Part shown: positions 35,527 to 44,489 of the stretch, piece by piece
How the letters are laid out: each line of letters begins with the position of its first letter
Position numbering within the stretch: position 1 is the stretch's first letter
Source: an uncultured Lachnospiraceae bacterium
GTDB taxonomy: Bacteria > Bacillota > Clostridia > Lachnospirales > Lachnospiraceae
DNA: 64,000 nt
Direction: 5' to 3'
Assembly (NCBI GenBank): GCA_903789615.1
Contig: CAIFEV010000008.1
Location: 41,635 to 105,634, forward strand
Made by a program: the position numbers and the translations under genes
The notes under the pieces: generated by a model
Seen by the model: the letters and a program-made list of their open reading frames with translations, nothing else
Told to the model about the DNA's origin: nothing
Databases searched by the model: none

Positions 35527-36522
35527 ATGAACAGGAAAAAGGTTATTATCGACTGTGATCCGGGGATTGACGACTCGCTGGCAATTATGCTGGCACTTGC
35601 ATCCCCGGAACTTGACGTTTGTGGGATTACGGTCACGGCGGGCAATGCGCCGCTGCAGATGGGGATTGGCAATGCAGGCAAGGTGCTGGATTTCTGCGGC
35701 CGCACGGACATTCCGGTCTATGCGGGCGCGGATGCACCGCTTGAAAAAGAGTATGTGAACGCGCTGGATACGCACGGCGCGGACGGCCTGGGGGAGAGCT
35801 TCCTGCCGGTCCCGGAAACATTCGCCCCGCAGAGCCTTCCTGCGGAAGAGTTTCTCGCGCAGACGCTTAAAAAAGGAGATGTCAGTGTGATCGCACTCGG
35901 ACCGCTCACGAATCTGGCGAAGCTGATTCGCAGAGATCCGGCGGCATTTGCCGGGATTGACACACTTGTCTCCATGGGCGGGAACTTCCGCAGCCACGGC
36001 AACTGCTCGCCCGTCGCCGAGTACAACTACTGGGAGGACCCGGACGCGGCGGCACTGGTGTACGACACGCTGGGAGCGCAGGGCGGGAAGATCACGATGG
36101 TCGGCCTTGACGTGACGCGCCGGATTGTGCTGACGCCCACGATGCTCTCCTATATCATGCGGCTGGACCCGAAAACCGGTGAGTTCATCCGGAAAATCAC
36201 GAAATTCTATATGGACTTCCACTGGCAGTGGGAGCATATCATCGGCTGCGTCATCAACGATCCGCTGGCGGTGGCCGCTTTTCTTGAACCGGATCTTGTG
36301 AGCGGATTTGACGCGTACACCGCGATCCAGACGGACGGCATTGCGCGCGGGATGAGTGTCGCCGACGCAATGCGCTTCTACCGCCGCCCTGCCAACGCGC
36401 GCGTGTGCACCGACGTTGACGTCCGCCGCTTCTGGCACCTTTTCCTCTTCCGCATTCTGCATATGCCGGACGAACAGCTTGACCTGATCGACCCGATTCT
36501 CTCCGGGGAGGTGCAGCCATGA
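35527..36522 (+). CDS. Inosine-uridine-type nucleoside hydrolase
   Basis: From ATG 35527 (AGGAAAGAGGCAGG upstream) the protein is 331 residues. The calcium-site motif DCDPGIDDSLAI is at residues 9-20, with supporting ALGPLTNLA, VSMGGNFRSHGN and a late Asp in CVINDPLAVAAF. It hydrolyses ribonucleosides to base and ribose in the cytoplasm. The next gene, an ECF-type substrate-binding membrane protein, overlaps its stop (ATGA), so a nucleoside or base scavenging pair is likely. Base specificity cannot be read. Confidence 0.92.
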   Translation: MNRKKVIIDCDPGIDDSLAIMLALASPELDVCGITVTAGNAPLQMGIGNAGKVLDFCGRTDIPVYAGADAPLEKEYVNALDTHGADGLGESFLPVPETFAPQSLPAEEFLAQTLKKGDVSVIALGPLTNLAKLIRRDPAAFAGIDTLVSMGGNFRSHGNCSPVAEYNYWEDPDAAALVYDTLGAQGGKITMVGLDVTRRIVLTPTMLSYIMRLDPKTGEFIRKITKFYMDFHWQWEHIIGCVINDPLAVAAFLEPDLVSGFDAYTAIQTDGIARGMSVADAMRFYRRPANARVCTDVDVRRFWHLFLFRILHMPDEQLDLIDPILSGEVQP

Positions 36523-37169
36523 CAAATGAAAGGCAGAATAAGAAAACAAACGGGAAATCATACGGAGAATCAGGCGGAATGCAAGGCAGAAGGCCAGGAG
36601 GAACTTCCGCAGGACACATCAGCGCGGCGAGGATCAGCACAATCGCCGTCGCCATTGTCATCAACTATGTCGGCGGCCAGCTTGCGCTCCTGCTGCATCT
36701 GCCGATATATCTTGACAGCATCGGGACAATTCTTGCCGCGTGCCTTTACGGACCCGCATGGGGCGTGCTGCCGCCGCTTTTTTCCGGTCTTGTCATGGCC
36801 TTCACCGGCGATATCTATTCTCTGTACTTCGCGCCGGTCGGCATGATACTCGGCGCCATGACCGGACTTGTCGCGAGGCGCAGCCGCTCTTTCAGTTCCC
36901 GCGGCCGGACGCGCCTGCTTCTTGATGCACTGTTCATCACGCTGCCCGGGACGATTGTGAGCTCCATCATCAACGCGGCAGTTTTCGGCGGCGTCACTTC
37001 GTCCGGCTCTTCACTTCTGGTGCAGCTTCTCGCGCACACGCCGCTGGGGCTTACGGGGAGCATCTTCGCGGTCCAGATCCTGACTGACTATCTCGACCGC
37101 CTTGTCTCGCTTCTGCTGGTGCGGGCTGTTCTGAACGTGCCGGCGGTAAAGAGAATGGCTGCCGGTTAA
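36519..37169 (+). CDS. ECF transporter S component-like membrane protein
   Basis: The 216-residue protein has a charged N-terminal tail of about 35 residues and then five or six membrane segments. AIVINYVGGQLALLLHLPIYLDSIGTILAACLYGP and the FTGDIYSLYFAPVGMILGAM stretch are of the ECF S-component type (the group annotated after C. difficile CD3073). The shared energy module is not in this window, as is usual for group II ECF systems. Overlap with the nucleoside hydrolase gene suggests import of nucleosides or a related compound. The long basic tail is unusual. Confidence 0.75.
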   Translation: MTNERQNKKTNGKSYGESGGMQGRRPGGTSAGHISAARISTIAVAIVINYVGGQLALLLHLPIYLDSIGTILAACLYGPAWGVLPPLFSGLVMAFTGDIYSLYFAPVGMILGAMTGLVARRSRSFSSRGRTRLLLDALFITLPGTIVSSIINAAVFGGVTSSGSSLLVQLLAHTPLGLTGSIFAVQILTDYLDRLVSLLLVRAVLNVPAVKRMAAG

Positions 37170-37225
37170 CTTCTGGTCTGCCCCGGGAAGCGCGGGCACG
37201 CGGCCATCCTTGAGCTTGATTTTGT

Positions 37226-38617
37226 TTACGCGCTGACCGCGCGCTTTGCGTCAAGTACCGTCGTCAGGACGTCCGGGCTCATCAGACCGTGCGCGAGAAC
37301 GACGTCACGCACGGATTTGCCGGTGCGAAGCGCCTCCTTGGCAACCTTCGCGGACTTCACATAGCCGATGTACGGGCAGAGGGCGGTCGCGATGCCCACA
37401 CTGTTCTGTTCAAGAGACAGGCAGCGCTCTTTGTTGGCCGTGATGCCCTCGATGCAGTTTGCGGTCAGGGTGCGTACGGCACCGGTAAGAGCCGTGAAGG
37501 ACTCGAACAGGCAGTGGAAGGTGACCGGCTCAAAGGCGTTGAGCTCGAGCTGGCCGGCCTCTGCCGCCATGGTGATGGTCGTGTCGTGGCCGGCAACCAG
37601 GAAAGCAGCCTGCGTGACAACTTCCGGGATGACAGGGTTGACCTTGCCGGGCATGATGGAAGAGCCGTTCTGCATCGGCGGCAGATTGATCTCGTTCAGG
37701 CCGCAGCGAGGACCGGAGGAGAGAAGGCGCAGGTCGTTGCACATCTTGGACAGGCTGAGGGCGCAGGCCTTGAGTGCGCCGGATACGGCGGCAAAGCCGT
37801 CGAGGTTCTCGGTGGCGTCAAACAGGTCGTCTGCGGTCGTAAAGCTGCGGCCGGCTGTCGCGGAGAGCTGCGCAGCGATGTGTGTGCGGTAATATACGGA
37901 AGCGTTGATGCCGGAACCGATCGCGGTCGCGCCGAGGCTGATCACGGTCATCTCATTTTTGCAGATGGTTTTAAGCCGTGTCCGGCAGCGGCTGATCATG
38001 GAAGCATAGCCGGCAAAGGATTCACCGAGCGTCATCGGCACGGCGTCCTGCAGCTGCGTGCGGCCCATCTTCAGAACGTCGTTGAATTCGACGCTCTTGC
38101 GCCTGAGCTCTGTTTCCAGTTTTTCCAGCTCTCTGTCCAGAGTATCTGCCAGATCCAGAACGGTCATTTTGCCCGCTGTCGGGATGGTGTCGTTCGTGGA
38201 CTGGGCTTTGTTCACATCATCATTCGGATGAACCAGATCGTAGGAACCAAGCGTTCCGCCGAGAAGCTCATTGGCCCGGTTGGCGATGACTTCGTTCATG
38301 TTCATGTTGGCGCTGGTTCCGGCGCCGCCCTGGATGCTGTCGACAATAAAGGAACTGTCCCATCTGCCGTCGATGACTTCGCCGGCGGCGGTGCAGATCG
38401 CGTCGCACTTGGGCTTACTCAGGAGGCCGGCGTTTTTGTTCACGATAGCCGCGGCTTTTTTGATCATCGCAAGATTGCGGATGAAGTCACGGTTCATGTG
38501 CTGCCCGGTTATCCGGAAATTTCTTGCCGCGCGCTGGGCCTGAACGCCGTAGTACGCGTCAGCCGGCACTTCCAGAGTTCCGATGGAATCAGCTTCAAGT
38601 CTCATGTTGGTATTCAT
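37226..38617 (-). CDS. aspA: Aspartate ammonia-lyase
   Basis: The 463-residue enzyme has the fumarase/aspartase superfamily signature GSSIMPGKVNP (near residue 320) with the catalytic serine, plus GAGTSANMNMNEVIANRA and STNDTIPTAGK. These features and the overall length fit aspartase rather than class II fumarase, although the two are hard to separate. It converts aspartate to fumarate and ammonia, feeding anaerobic fumarate reduction. The start follows CAGGAGGAAAAGGG. The leader between a near-consensus promoter and this start holds a terminator-like hairpin. Confidence 0.88.
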   Translation of the reverse strand: MNTNMRLEADSIGTLEVPADAYYGVQAQRAARNFRITGQHMNRDFIRNLAMIKKAAAIVNKNAGLLSKPKCDAICTAAGEVIDGRWDSSFIVDSIQGGAGTSANMNMNEVIANRANELLGGTLGSYDLVHPNDDVNKAQSTNDTIPTAGKMTVLDLADTLDRELEKLETELRRKSVEFNDVLKMGRTQLQDAVPMTLGESFAGYASMISRCRTRLKTICKNEMTVISLGATAIGSGINASVYYRTHIAAQLSATAGRSFTTADDLFDATENLDGFAAVSGALKACALSLSKMCNDLRLLSSGPRCGLNEINLPPMQNGSSIMPGKVNPVIPEVVTQAAFLVAGHDTTITMAAEAGQLELNAFEPVTFHCLFESFTALTGAVRTLTANCIEGITANKERCLSLEQNSVGIATALCPYIGYVKSAKVAKEALRTGKSVRDVVLAHGLMSPDVLTTVLDAKRAVSA

Positions 38618-38643
38618 CCCTTTTCCTCCTGAAATGGCAAAAT

Positions 38644-38701
38644 AAAAAAACGCAACGCGCGCACGAACAATCTGTCGTGTTTTTTGCGCTCCTTTGCGTT
38701 T
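38644..38701 (-). terminator. Terminator-like hairpin in aspA leader
   Basis: On the minus strand AAACGCAA (38701-38694) pairs with TTGCGTTT (38655-38648), with an inner CACGA/TCGTG stem, and is followed by a run of seven Ts. It lies between the promoter and the ribosome site, so it may attenuate aspA. Confidence 0.7.
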
Positions 38702-38711
38702 CGACGATGGA

Positions 38712-38740
38712 ATAATACCGTAACCGGTCCGGATTGTAAA
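38712..38740 (-). promoter_or_regulatory. aspA promoter
   Basis: Read on the minus strand, TTTACA (38740-38735) and TATTAT (38717-38712) are 17 bases apart. Predicted transcription would start just before the leader hairpin. Confidence 0.7.
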
Positions 38741-38998
38741 TATTATTAAGAAAATAAGTGGGGAATTAAATTAAATCGGCAAATTTCAATTGAATAATCA
38801 AATAAATGCAGCCAAAGACGGAAAATCAGTGCGCCGTCTTTACAAATCCCCTCCGGACTGTCACCTCCGGACTGCCTGCTGGTTCCCCGGCAGAGGGGAG
38901 TCAGGAACCGCCGCTTTATGAGATTTGCCAAAAATGCTATGATGAGTGCGGAAAAAGGCAGGATATAAGCAGGATGCGGAAAATTTCAGGAGGATTAC
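38741..38998. other. Spacer between aspA promoter and flavodoxin-like gene
   Basis: It is AT-rich near 38745-38810, then GC-rich. An extended -10 (TGCTATGAT, ending 38943) may serve the plus-strand gene at 38999. No coding sequence or clear terminator is seen. Confidence 0.45.
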
Positions 38999-39619
38999 AT
39001 GAAAGTTCTGATGGTGAACAGCAGCACACACGAAAAGGGCTGCACGTATACAGCACTGGCGGAAGTCGCCAGGGCGCTTAAGGAAGAAGGCATTGATTCG
39101 GAGATCGTGTGGCTTGGCACGAAGCCGGTGTCGGACTGCCTGAACTGCGGATACTGTGGGAGAGAAGGACGCTGCGTCTGCGGCGATGTCGTGGATGACA
39201 TCGCGCAGAAGGCAAAGGAAGCAGACGGATACGTCTTCGGAACGCCGGTGTACTACGCGCATCCGAGCGGCCGCCTGCTTTCCTTCATGGACCGACTGTG
39301 GATTTCGGCCGGAAAATATCTGGCATACAAGCCGGCCGCAGCGGTGGCGAGCGCCCGGCGCAACGGACAGGTCTGCACAATGGACGTGATCAACAAGCAC
39401 TTCTCCATCAATCAGATGCCGATCGTGACGTCAAGCTACTGGAACCATGTGTTCGGCTCGGATGCAAGAGACGTATCTCAGGACAAAGAAGGCCTGCAGA
39501 CCATGTACAATCTCGGCAAAAACATGGCCTGGATGCTGAAGCTGATCGAAAACGGAAAGAAAAACGGCATTGAGCACCCGGACAACGTGACAAGTGTAAG
39601 GACAAATTTCGCGAGATGA
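38999..39619 (+). CDS. Flavodoxin-fold NAD(P)H-dependent FMN reductase
   Basis: The 206-residue protein opens with VLMVNSSTHEKGCTYTALAEVARAL, an FMN-phosphate loop. DCLNCGYCGREGRCVCGD follows, a cysteine-rich segment seen in iron-sulfur-flavoprotein-like and NADPH-dependent FMN reductase families, and then FGTPVYYAHPSGRLLSFMDRLW. The four or more cysteines at about 43-57 could hold a cluster, as in Isf proteins, but the spacing is not the classical one. AGGAGG precedes the start. It is a cytoplasmic electron-transfer or quinone/nitro-reducing enzyme of unknown partner. Confidence 0.87.
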   Translation: MKVLMVNSSTHEKGCTYTALAEVARALKEEGIDSEIVWLGTKPVSDCLNCGYCGREGRCVCGDVVDDIAQKAKEADGYVFGTPVYYAHPSGRLLSFMDRLWISAGKYLAYKPAAAVASARRNGQVCTMDVINKHFSINQMPIVTSSYWNHVFGSDARDVSQDKEGLQTMYNLGKNMAWMLKLIENGKKNGIEHPDNVTSVRTNFAR

Positions 39620-39623
39620 CTGT

Positions 39624-39983
39624 TCAGGCGTTCACCGCGCGTTTTGCCTTTCTTTCTTCCCGTCTCTTCTGGATGTAGGAGACGATCATGGTGCAGCTGT
39701 CGTCGCCGGTGATGTTGACTGCAGAAGCAGACCGGCGATGATGGCCAGGATCATCGCGATGAAAATCTGCGAGGCAAGCGGCAGCTTTTTTCCTCTTTGG
39801 TTTCTTTTCTTCTGCTGGCATGGATTCCAGCCCGCTCTCCAGAGCTTCCTGAGCCGTGTCCACTGCCTCGGCGGCAGAGGGGACCTCAGACGGATCTGTC
39901 GGGACAGAAGAGCAAGCTTTTTCGGACAGTTCCTCCCTTATTGTCAGCGTACTCTTATGAAGCGCATTGTTTTCTTTCTTCAT
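39624..39983 (-). pseudogene. Remnant of a DAACS (dicarboxylate/amino acid:cation) transporter
   Basis: The start at 39983 leads into about 65 hydrophilic residues ending EEKKPKRKK. A shift of one base in the following run of As would continue as LPLASQIFIAMILAIIAGLL, the first helix of a DAACS-family symporter. The frame then jumps to AVNITGDDSCTMIVSYIQKR, which matches the extreme C-terminus of the same family (NxTGD). So both ends remain but about 300 or more residues between them are gone, and the reading frame is broken. It is clearly non-functional. It lies beside the flavodoxin-like gene in convergent orientation, with no repeats at the junction that I can see. Confidence 0.75.
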
Positions 39984-40137
39984 AGAAACTTCTTTCTTCA
40001 CACAGGTGGCCAGGCCGGACAAAAGAAAATAAAGTTATTTTCGATATTCAGATGCCTGAATTCGGCGATTAATCATACCAGACTTTCGATTCTTTTCTTA
40101 AGGTAATTATTCTTTTTTCGCCATACGCAAATGTAAT

Positions 40138-40152
40138 TACCCCTCCGGGGTA
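40138..40152. promoter_or_regulatory. CsoR-type operator 1
   Basis: TACCCC-TCC-GGGGTA is a perfect palindrome of the copper-repressor type. It lies about 155 bases before the csoR start and about 75 bases upstream of the second site. Confidence 0.75.
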
Positions 40153-40194
40153 TAGTCAGTCTGCACAAGTTAGCCATGCAAAACACAAAAATAT

Positions 40195-40237
40195 TTGTCA
40201 GGATTGCAGGATTGCAATATACCCACGTGGGGTATAT
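40195..40237 (+). promoter_or_regulatory. csoR-copA promoter with CsoR-type operator 2
   Basis: TTGTCA (40195-40200) and TATACC (40218-40223) are 17 bases apart. ATATACCC-N5-GGGTATAT (40217-40237) overlaps the -10, so repressor binding there would block RNA polymerase. Confidence 0.8.
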
Positions 40238-40294
40238 CATCGGAGCTGTAAGAACGAAGACCCGGGAAACGACAGGTACACAGGAGGCAGGCGC

Positions 40295-40699
40295 GTGGCA
40301 GAGAAAAAGAGCTGCGGATGTGCAGAAACGGATACAACGGATACGGAAAAGGAAACGGAGAAAGCGGAAGAGCAGGTGACTGGCGGGGCGCAGGAGATGT
40401 TCATTCCGGACTGCTGCCGGCACAAGAGCCGGGAGCGCTCGGAGAAGGAATACAAGGAACTTCTCAACCGGCTGAACCGGATCGAGGGGCAGGTGCGTGG
40501 CGTGAAGCGGATGCTTGAGAATAACGCCTACTGCCCGGACATCATCACGCAGGTGAGCGCCATCAACGCGGCGCTCAACAGCTTCAACAAGGTCATCCTG
40601 TCGGATCATATCCGGACATGCGTGACGGACGACATCAAAGAGGGAGGCACGCAGAAGGTGGACGAACTGCTGAAGCTCCTGCCGAAGGTCATGAAGTGA
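40295..40699 (+). CDS. csoR: Copper-sensing repressor of the CsoR family
   Basis: The 134-residue protein starts at GTG after AGGAGG. Its C-terminal 90 residues are the DUF156/CsoR domain (LLNRLNRIEGQVRGVKRML). Cys in NAYCPDI and His and Cys in SDHIRTC give the Cys-His-Cys copper(I) set. The N-terminal 40 residues are an extra acidic region with CGC and DCCRH clusters, which is longer than usual and may bind metal. It should repress its own operon, which continues into the copper-exporting ATPase, through the two GGGTAT-type palindromes upstream. Confidence 0.9.
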   Translation: MAEKKSCGCAETDTTDTEKETEKAEEQVTGGAQEMFIPDCCRHKSRERSEKEYKELLNRLNRIEGQVRGVKRMLENNAYCPDIITQVSAINAALNSFNKVILSDHIRTCVTDDIKEGGTQKVDELLKLLPKVMK

Positions 40700-40739
40700 C
40701 GGCTGGATGAAGGTTGAGTGAAAGGATCGTGATGGACAA

Positions 40740-43358
40740 ATGGAACAGTATACAGTTACGGGGATGAGCTGCGCAGCGTGCCAGACAAGAGTCGAGAAGG
40801 CCGTCGCGAAAGTTCCCGGAGTGAAAAGTGTTTCGGTGAGCCTCCTGACCAACTCCATGGGTGTGGAGGGTACGGCAGAAGCCAGCGCCATCGTCAAGGC
40901 GGTGGAAGACGCCGGATACGGCGCGTTTCCGAAAGATACCGGGGCGGAAAGCAAGGGCAGATCCGGGAGCGTGTCTGCCCGGATTGCGGCGGAGGAAGAC
41001 GCGCTAAAGGACAGGACGACACCGGCACTTAAAAAAAGGCTGATTGCGTCGGTCGGATTTCTTCTGGCGCTGATGTATTTCTCGATGGGAGCCCATATGT
41101 GGGGCTGGCCGGTGCCGTCCTTTATGCAGGGAAATCACGTGGCGATGGGCCTGATGCAGCTTCTTCTCTCGGGCATCATCATGGTGATCAACCAGAAATT
41201 TTTCATCAGCGGCTTCAAGAGTCTTTTCCACGGTGCGCCGAATATGGATACGCTGATCGCGCTCGGCTCGTCGGCCGCGTTCGGGTACAGCACGGTGATG
41301 CTCTTTGCGATGACGTACGCGCAGGTGCACGGCGGCAGCGAGGTGGCGGCCGCCTACATGAATGAGTTTTACTTCGAGTCGGCCGGCATGATCCTGGCGC
41401 TGATCACGGTCGGAAAAATGCTCGAGTCGTATTCCAAGGGCCGGACCACGGACGCGCTGAAGAGCCTGATGAAGCTTGAGCCGAAGACGGTCAATGTGAT
41501 CCGCGGGGGAAAAGAACAGCAGATCCCGATTGACGATGTGGTCAAAGGCGATATTTTCGTTGTCCGCCCGGGTGAGAACATCCCGGTGGACGGCGTCGTC
41601 CTGGAGGGAACCAGTGCCGTGGACGAGTCCGCACTGACCGGCGAGTCGATCCCGGTCGACAAGGAAGAGGGGTCGCAGGTGAGCTCGGCGACACTGAATC
41701 AGTCCGGCTTCCTGAAATGTCAGGCGACCCGCGTCGGCGAGGACACGACGCTCTCCCAGATCATCTCGATGGTGAGCGACGCGGCGGCCACCAAAGCGCC
41801 GGTTGCGAAGCTTGCGGACACGATCTCCGGGTATTTCGTTCCGGCGGTGATTCTCATCGCAGCGGCGGTCATCGTGATCTGGCTGCTGCTCGGGCAGCCG
41901 GTTGGTTTTGCCCTGGCCCACGGCATCAGCGTCCTGGTGGTCTCCTGCCCGTGCGCGCTGGGTCTTGCGACACCGGTTGCGATCATGGTCGGCAACGGCA
42001 TGGGCGCAAAGCACGGCATTCTCTTCAAGACGGCGGAAGCCCTGCAGGAGACGGGAAATGTGCAGATTGTGGCGCTTGACAAGACCGGCACAATCACGAG
42101 CGGCAAGCCGAAGGTGACCGATATCATCCCGGCAGAGGGCGTCACGGAAAAAGAACTTCTGGAGATGGCGGCGGCACTGGAAAAGAAAAGCGAACATCCG
42201 CTGGCCAAAGCGGTCCTGGAGTACGCGGAAGAAAAGAAGATTTTTGTATCGGATGTCCAGGATTTCAAGGCTCTCCCGGGGCATGGCCTTAAGGCGGTTC
42301 TCGCCGGAAGAAAACTCACGGGCGGCAGCGGACAGTATATCAGCAGCCGCACGGATGTACCGGCGGATATGGCGCGAAAGGCTGAAGAGCTCTCGGACAG
42401 CGGCAAGACGCCTCTGTTCTTCATGAGTGACGGAAAACTGACCGGTATCATCGCGGTTGCGGATGTCATCAAGGACGATTCGGCCGAGGCGATCCGCCAG
42501 CTAAAGAATATGGGAATTCATGTCGTCATGCTGACCGGCGACAACCAGAAGACGGCCGAAGCCATCGGTCGGCAGGCCGGCGTGGATGAAGTGATCGCCG
42601 GCGTGCTTCCGGAGGGCAAGGAGGCTGTCGTGGAACAGCTTCAGAAAAAGGGCAGGATCGCGATGGTCGGCGACGGAATCAACGACGCGCCGGCCCTGAC
42701 ACGGGCCAATATCGGCATCGCGATCGGCGCCGGCACGGATGTGGCGATCGACGCGGCGGACGTTGTGCTGATGAAATCGCGCCTGACAGATGCGGCGGCG
42801 GCCGTCCGGCTGTCCCGCCAGACATACAAAGATATCGTTGAGAACCTGTTCTGGGCATTGATCTACAATGTGGCCCTGGTTCCGCTGGCAGCCGGTCTGT
42901 ACGCGCACTTCGGCGTTACGATGAACCCAATGTGGGGCGCGGCGGCGATGAGCTTCTCGAGTGTATTTGTCGTGAGCAACGCGCTGCGCTTAAATCTCTT
43001 TGACATGTTCAGCACGAAGCACGACAGAAAATTAAAGCACCCGGTGGCGACGGGTGGCGGCGGGAAGCTCTACGAGGCGCCGGAAAGGAAAGAAAAGCAG
43101 GAAGTTACCGGCAATGCCGGAATTCATAATGAAGCAGAGGAGAAGAAAATGACGAAGACAATCAAAATCGAGGGAATGATGTGCAATCACTGCGAGATGA
43201 CCGTTAAGAAGGCCCTTGAGGCGCTCGACGGCGTTGAAAACGCGCAGGTCAGCCATGAGGCGGGCCAGGCGGTCGTAACCCTGTCAAGGGACGTCGATGA
43301 CGCGGCGCTCACCAAAGCGGTTGAGGACAAGGACTACAAAGTGACGGGGATTCAGTAA
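40740..43358 (+). CDS. copA: Copper-exporting P-type ATPase with N- and C-terminal HMA domains
   Basis: The 872-residue protein has an N-terminal heavy-metal-associated domain ([15 protein letters not shown]) and six or more membrane helices with the CPC motif ([11 protein letters not shown]). The phosphorylation site [11 protein letters not shown] and the hinge [12 protein letters not shown] follow. A second HMA domain with [15 protein letters not shown] occupies the last 69 residues. The CPC and downstream helices mark a P1B-1 copper(I) exporter. Fusion of a CopZ-like domain at the C-terminus is unusual: most CopA proteins carry HMA domains only at the N-terminus. The linker (about residues 770-803) is hydrophilic. 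The gene follows csoR by 40 bases and ends in a strong terminator. Confidence 0.95.
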   Translation: MEQYTVTGMSCAACQTRVEKAVAKVPGVKSVSVSLLTNSMGVEGTAEASAIVKAVEDAGYGAFPKDTGAESKGRSGSVSARIAAEEDALKDRTTPALKKRLIASVGFLLALMYFSMGAHMWGWPVPSFMQGNHVAMGLMQLLLSGIIMVINQKFFISGFKSLFHGAPNMDTLIALGSSAAFGYSTVMLFAMTYAQVHGGSEVAAAYMNEFYFESAGMILALITVGKMLESYSKGRTTDALKSLMKLEPKTVNVIRGGKEQQIPIDDVVKGDIFVVRPGENIPVDGVVLEGTSAVDESALTGESIPVDKEEGSQVSSATLNQSGFLKCQATRVGEDTTLSQIISMVSDAAATKAPVAKLADTISGYFVPAVILIAAAVIVIWLLLGQPVGFALAHGISVLVVSCPCALGLATPVAIMVGNGMGAKHGILFKTAEALQETGNVQIVALDKTGTITSGKPKVTDIIPAEGVTEKELLEMAAALEKKSEHPLAKAVLEYAEEKKIFVSDVQDFKALPGHGLKAVLAGRKLTGGSGQYISSRTDVPADMARKAEELSDSGKTPLFFMSDGKLTGIIAVADVIKDDSAEAIRQLKNMGIHVVMLTGDNQKTAEAIGRQAGVDEVIAGVLPEGKEAVVEQLQKKGRIAMVGDGINDAPALTRANIGIAIGAGTDVAIDAADVVLMKSRLTDAAAAVRLSRQTYKDIVENLFWALIYNVALVPLAAGLYAHFGVTMNPMWGAAAMSFSSVFVVSNALRLNLFDMFSTKHDRKLKHPVATGGGGKLYEAPERKEKQEVTGNAGIHNEAEEKKMTKTIKIEGMMCNHCEMTVKKALEALDGVENAQVSHEAGQAVVTLSRDVDDAALTKAVEDKDYKVTGIQ
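43138..43358 (+). other. copZ: Possible internal start for a free CopZ-like chaperone
   Basis: Inside copA, AGGAG (43138-43142) stands six bases before an in-frame ATG at 43149. Translation from there would give a 69-residue protein [10 protein letters not shown]... with the CNHC metal site, the size of a CopZ chaperone. Internal initiation is an inference; the fusion itself is certain from the frame. Confidence 0.45.
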
Positions 43359-43389
43359 ACTGGAACCGGGAAAAGAAAGCGCCCGGTGC

Positions 43390-43425
43390 AAAGGGACTTC
43401 TGCAAAAAAAGCAGAGGTCCCTTTT
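43390..43425 (+). terminator. Intrinsic terminator of csoR-copA
   Basis: A 14-bp stem (43390-43403 with 43411-43424), an A-rich loop and a T run form a strong terminator. Its A-rich flank may also work for the convergent gene. Confidence 0.88.
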
Positions 43426-43452
43426 TATGAAGTCTTTTTTGCTGAACGTCTT

Positions 43453-44349
43453 TCAGCTCAGATGTTTTTCAAAGTGTCCCATGACTTTGACTCCGGCGTT
43501 TTCGATGATGAAGGCTTTGGGGTCGAGGGTGCGGACGAGGCGGCGGAGAGCCGTCACTTCATATTTGTTCAGGACGACATACAGCACGTGAACGGGATCG
43601 CCGGCGTAGATGCCGGTCCCCTGCCAGGTGGTGGCGCTGCGGCGCAGACTGCCTGTGATGGCCTGTTCCAGCCGGGACGGGTCTTTTTTCGTGATGATGT
43701 GCAGTTCCACATTGATGCCCTGGGAGTAGAAGCGGTCGAGCGCGTAGGACATCATGGCGGCGCTGATCATCGAGTAGGCGACGGTGGTGAGGTCGTAGCG
43801 GAGGGCAAGGACGATATAGAGGAGTGCGTTGACAAAAAGCCCCAGCTGGCCGACGGTCAACTTCTTCCCCTTGTTGATCAGAATGATGCCGACCAGGTCC
43901 ATTCCGCCGTCGTTGGCGCCAAACCGCATGCTCAGTCCGATCGTGATGCCGCGCAGGATTCCGCCCAGAAGACAGGCGGCCAGCGCGTCGTCGATCAGAG
44001 GGGCAGACGGAATCGGGATCAGGGCCATGGACAGCGACTGGGCCGTGAGGCAGATCGCGGTCTTGACAAAGTACCGGCGTCCCATCATGCGGCGCACGAT
44101 GAGCATGACGGGGATGTTGATGAGATAGTACAGCAGGCCGGCGTAGTCAAACGGCGGCTGCACGCCCGTCACTTCGGTGATGACGGAGCGGATGAGCTGG
44201 GACAGTCCCAGAATGCCGCCGGAGTACAGATGGTAGGGAATTATGAACCAGTTCGTGATGCCGCCGTAGAGCACGGACAGCGCCAGAATCATCAGTACCT
44301 TTTTTCCTTCCGTTTCCATATCCTTCTGTGACATGGGAAGCATTTTCAT
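43453..44349 (-). CDS. YitT-family membrane protein
   Basis: The 298-residue protein has five N-terminal membrane segments (YitT/DUF161 region, e.g. NWFIIPYHLYSGGILGLSQLI and FGANDGGMDLVGIIL). A C-terminal soluble DUF2179 domain (about 215-298, IITKKDPSRLEQAI and DPKAFIIENAGVKVMG) completes the architecture. The family is common in Firmicutes and of unknown function. Other in-frame ATGs near the start (Met4, Met6) are possible. It is convergent with copA and divergent from the decayed glycan genes to its right. Confidence 0.9.
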   Translation of the reverse strand: MKMLPMSQKDMETEGKKVLMILALSVLYGGITNWFIIPYHLYSGGILGLSQLIRSVITEVTGVQPPFDYAGLLYYLINIPVMLIVRRMMGRRYFVKTAICLTAQSLSMALIPIPSAPLIDDALAACLLGGILRGITIGLSMRFGANDGGMDLVGIILINKGKKLTVGQLGLFVNALLYIVLALRYDLTTVAYSMISAAMMSYALDRFYSQGINVELHIITKKDPSRLEQAITGSLRRSATTWQGTGIYAGDPVHVLYVVLNKYEVTALRRLVRTLDPKAFIIENAGVKVMGHFEKHLS

Positions 44350-44489
44350 AGAGTAATCCTTTCGCGGCCGGGTTCAGGCAGATAGCGGGCAGAAGAGAAG
44401 ACGGCCCTTTTATGTCTCTTTTGTATAAGATATCCGCGCTTTTTTCAATACCGCTTTTCGCGCGCTTTTTGTGATTCTTGTCTGCGCGA

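Noticed and set aside
37289..38632. 447-codon plus-strand open frame antisense to aspartase
   Set aside because: It mirrors the whole aspA gene; its composition is typical of an antisense shadow and it has no motif or ribosome site.
41004..42284. 426-codon minus-strand open frame inside copA
   Set aside because: Shadow of the P-type ATPase; low-complexity Arg/His/Asp text without domain features.
43462..44331. 289-codon plus-strand open frame antisense to the YitT gene
   Set aside because: The minus-strand product matches YitT with DUF2179; the plus-strand text is Asp/Gly/His-rich shadow.
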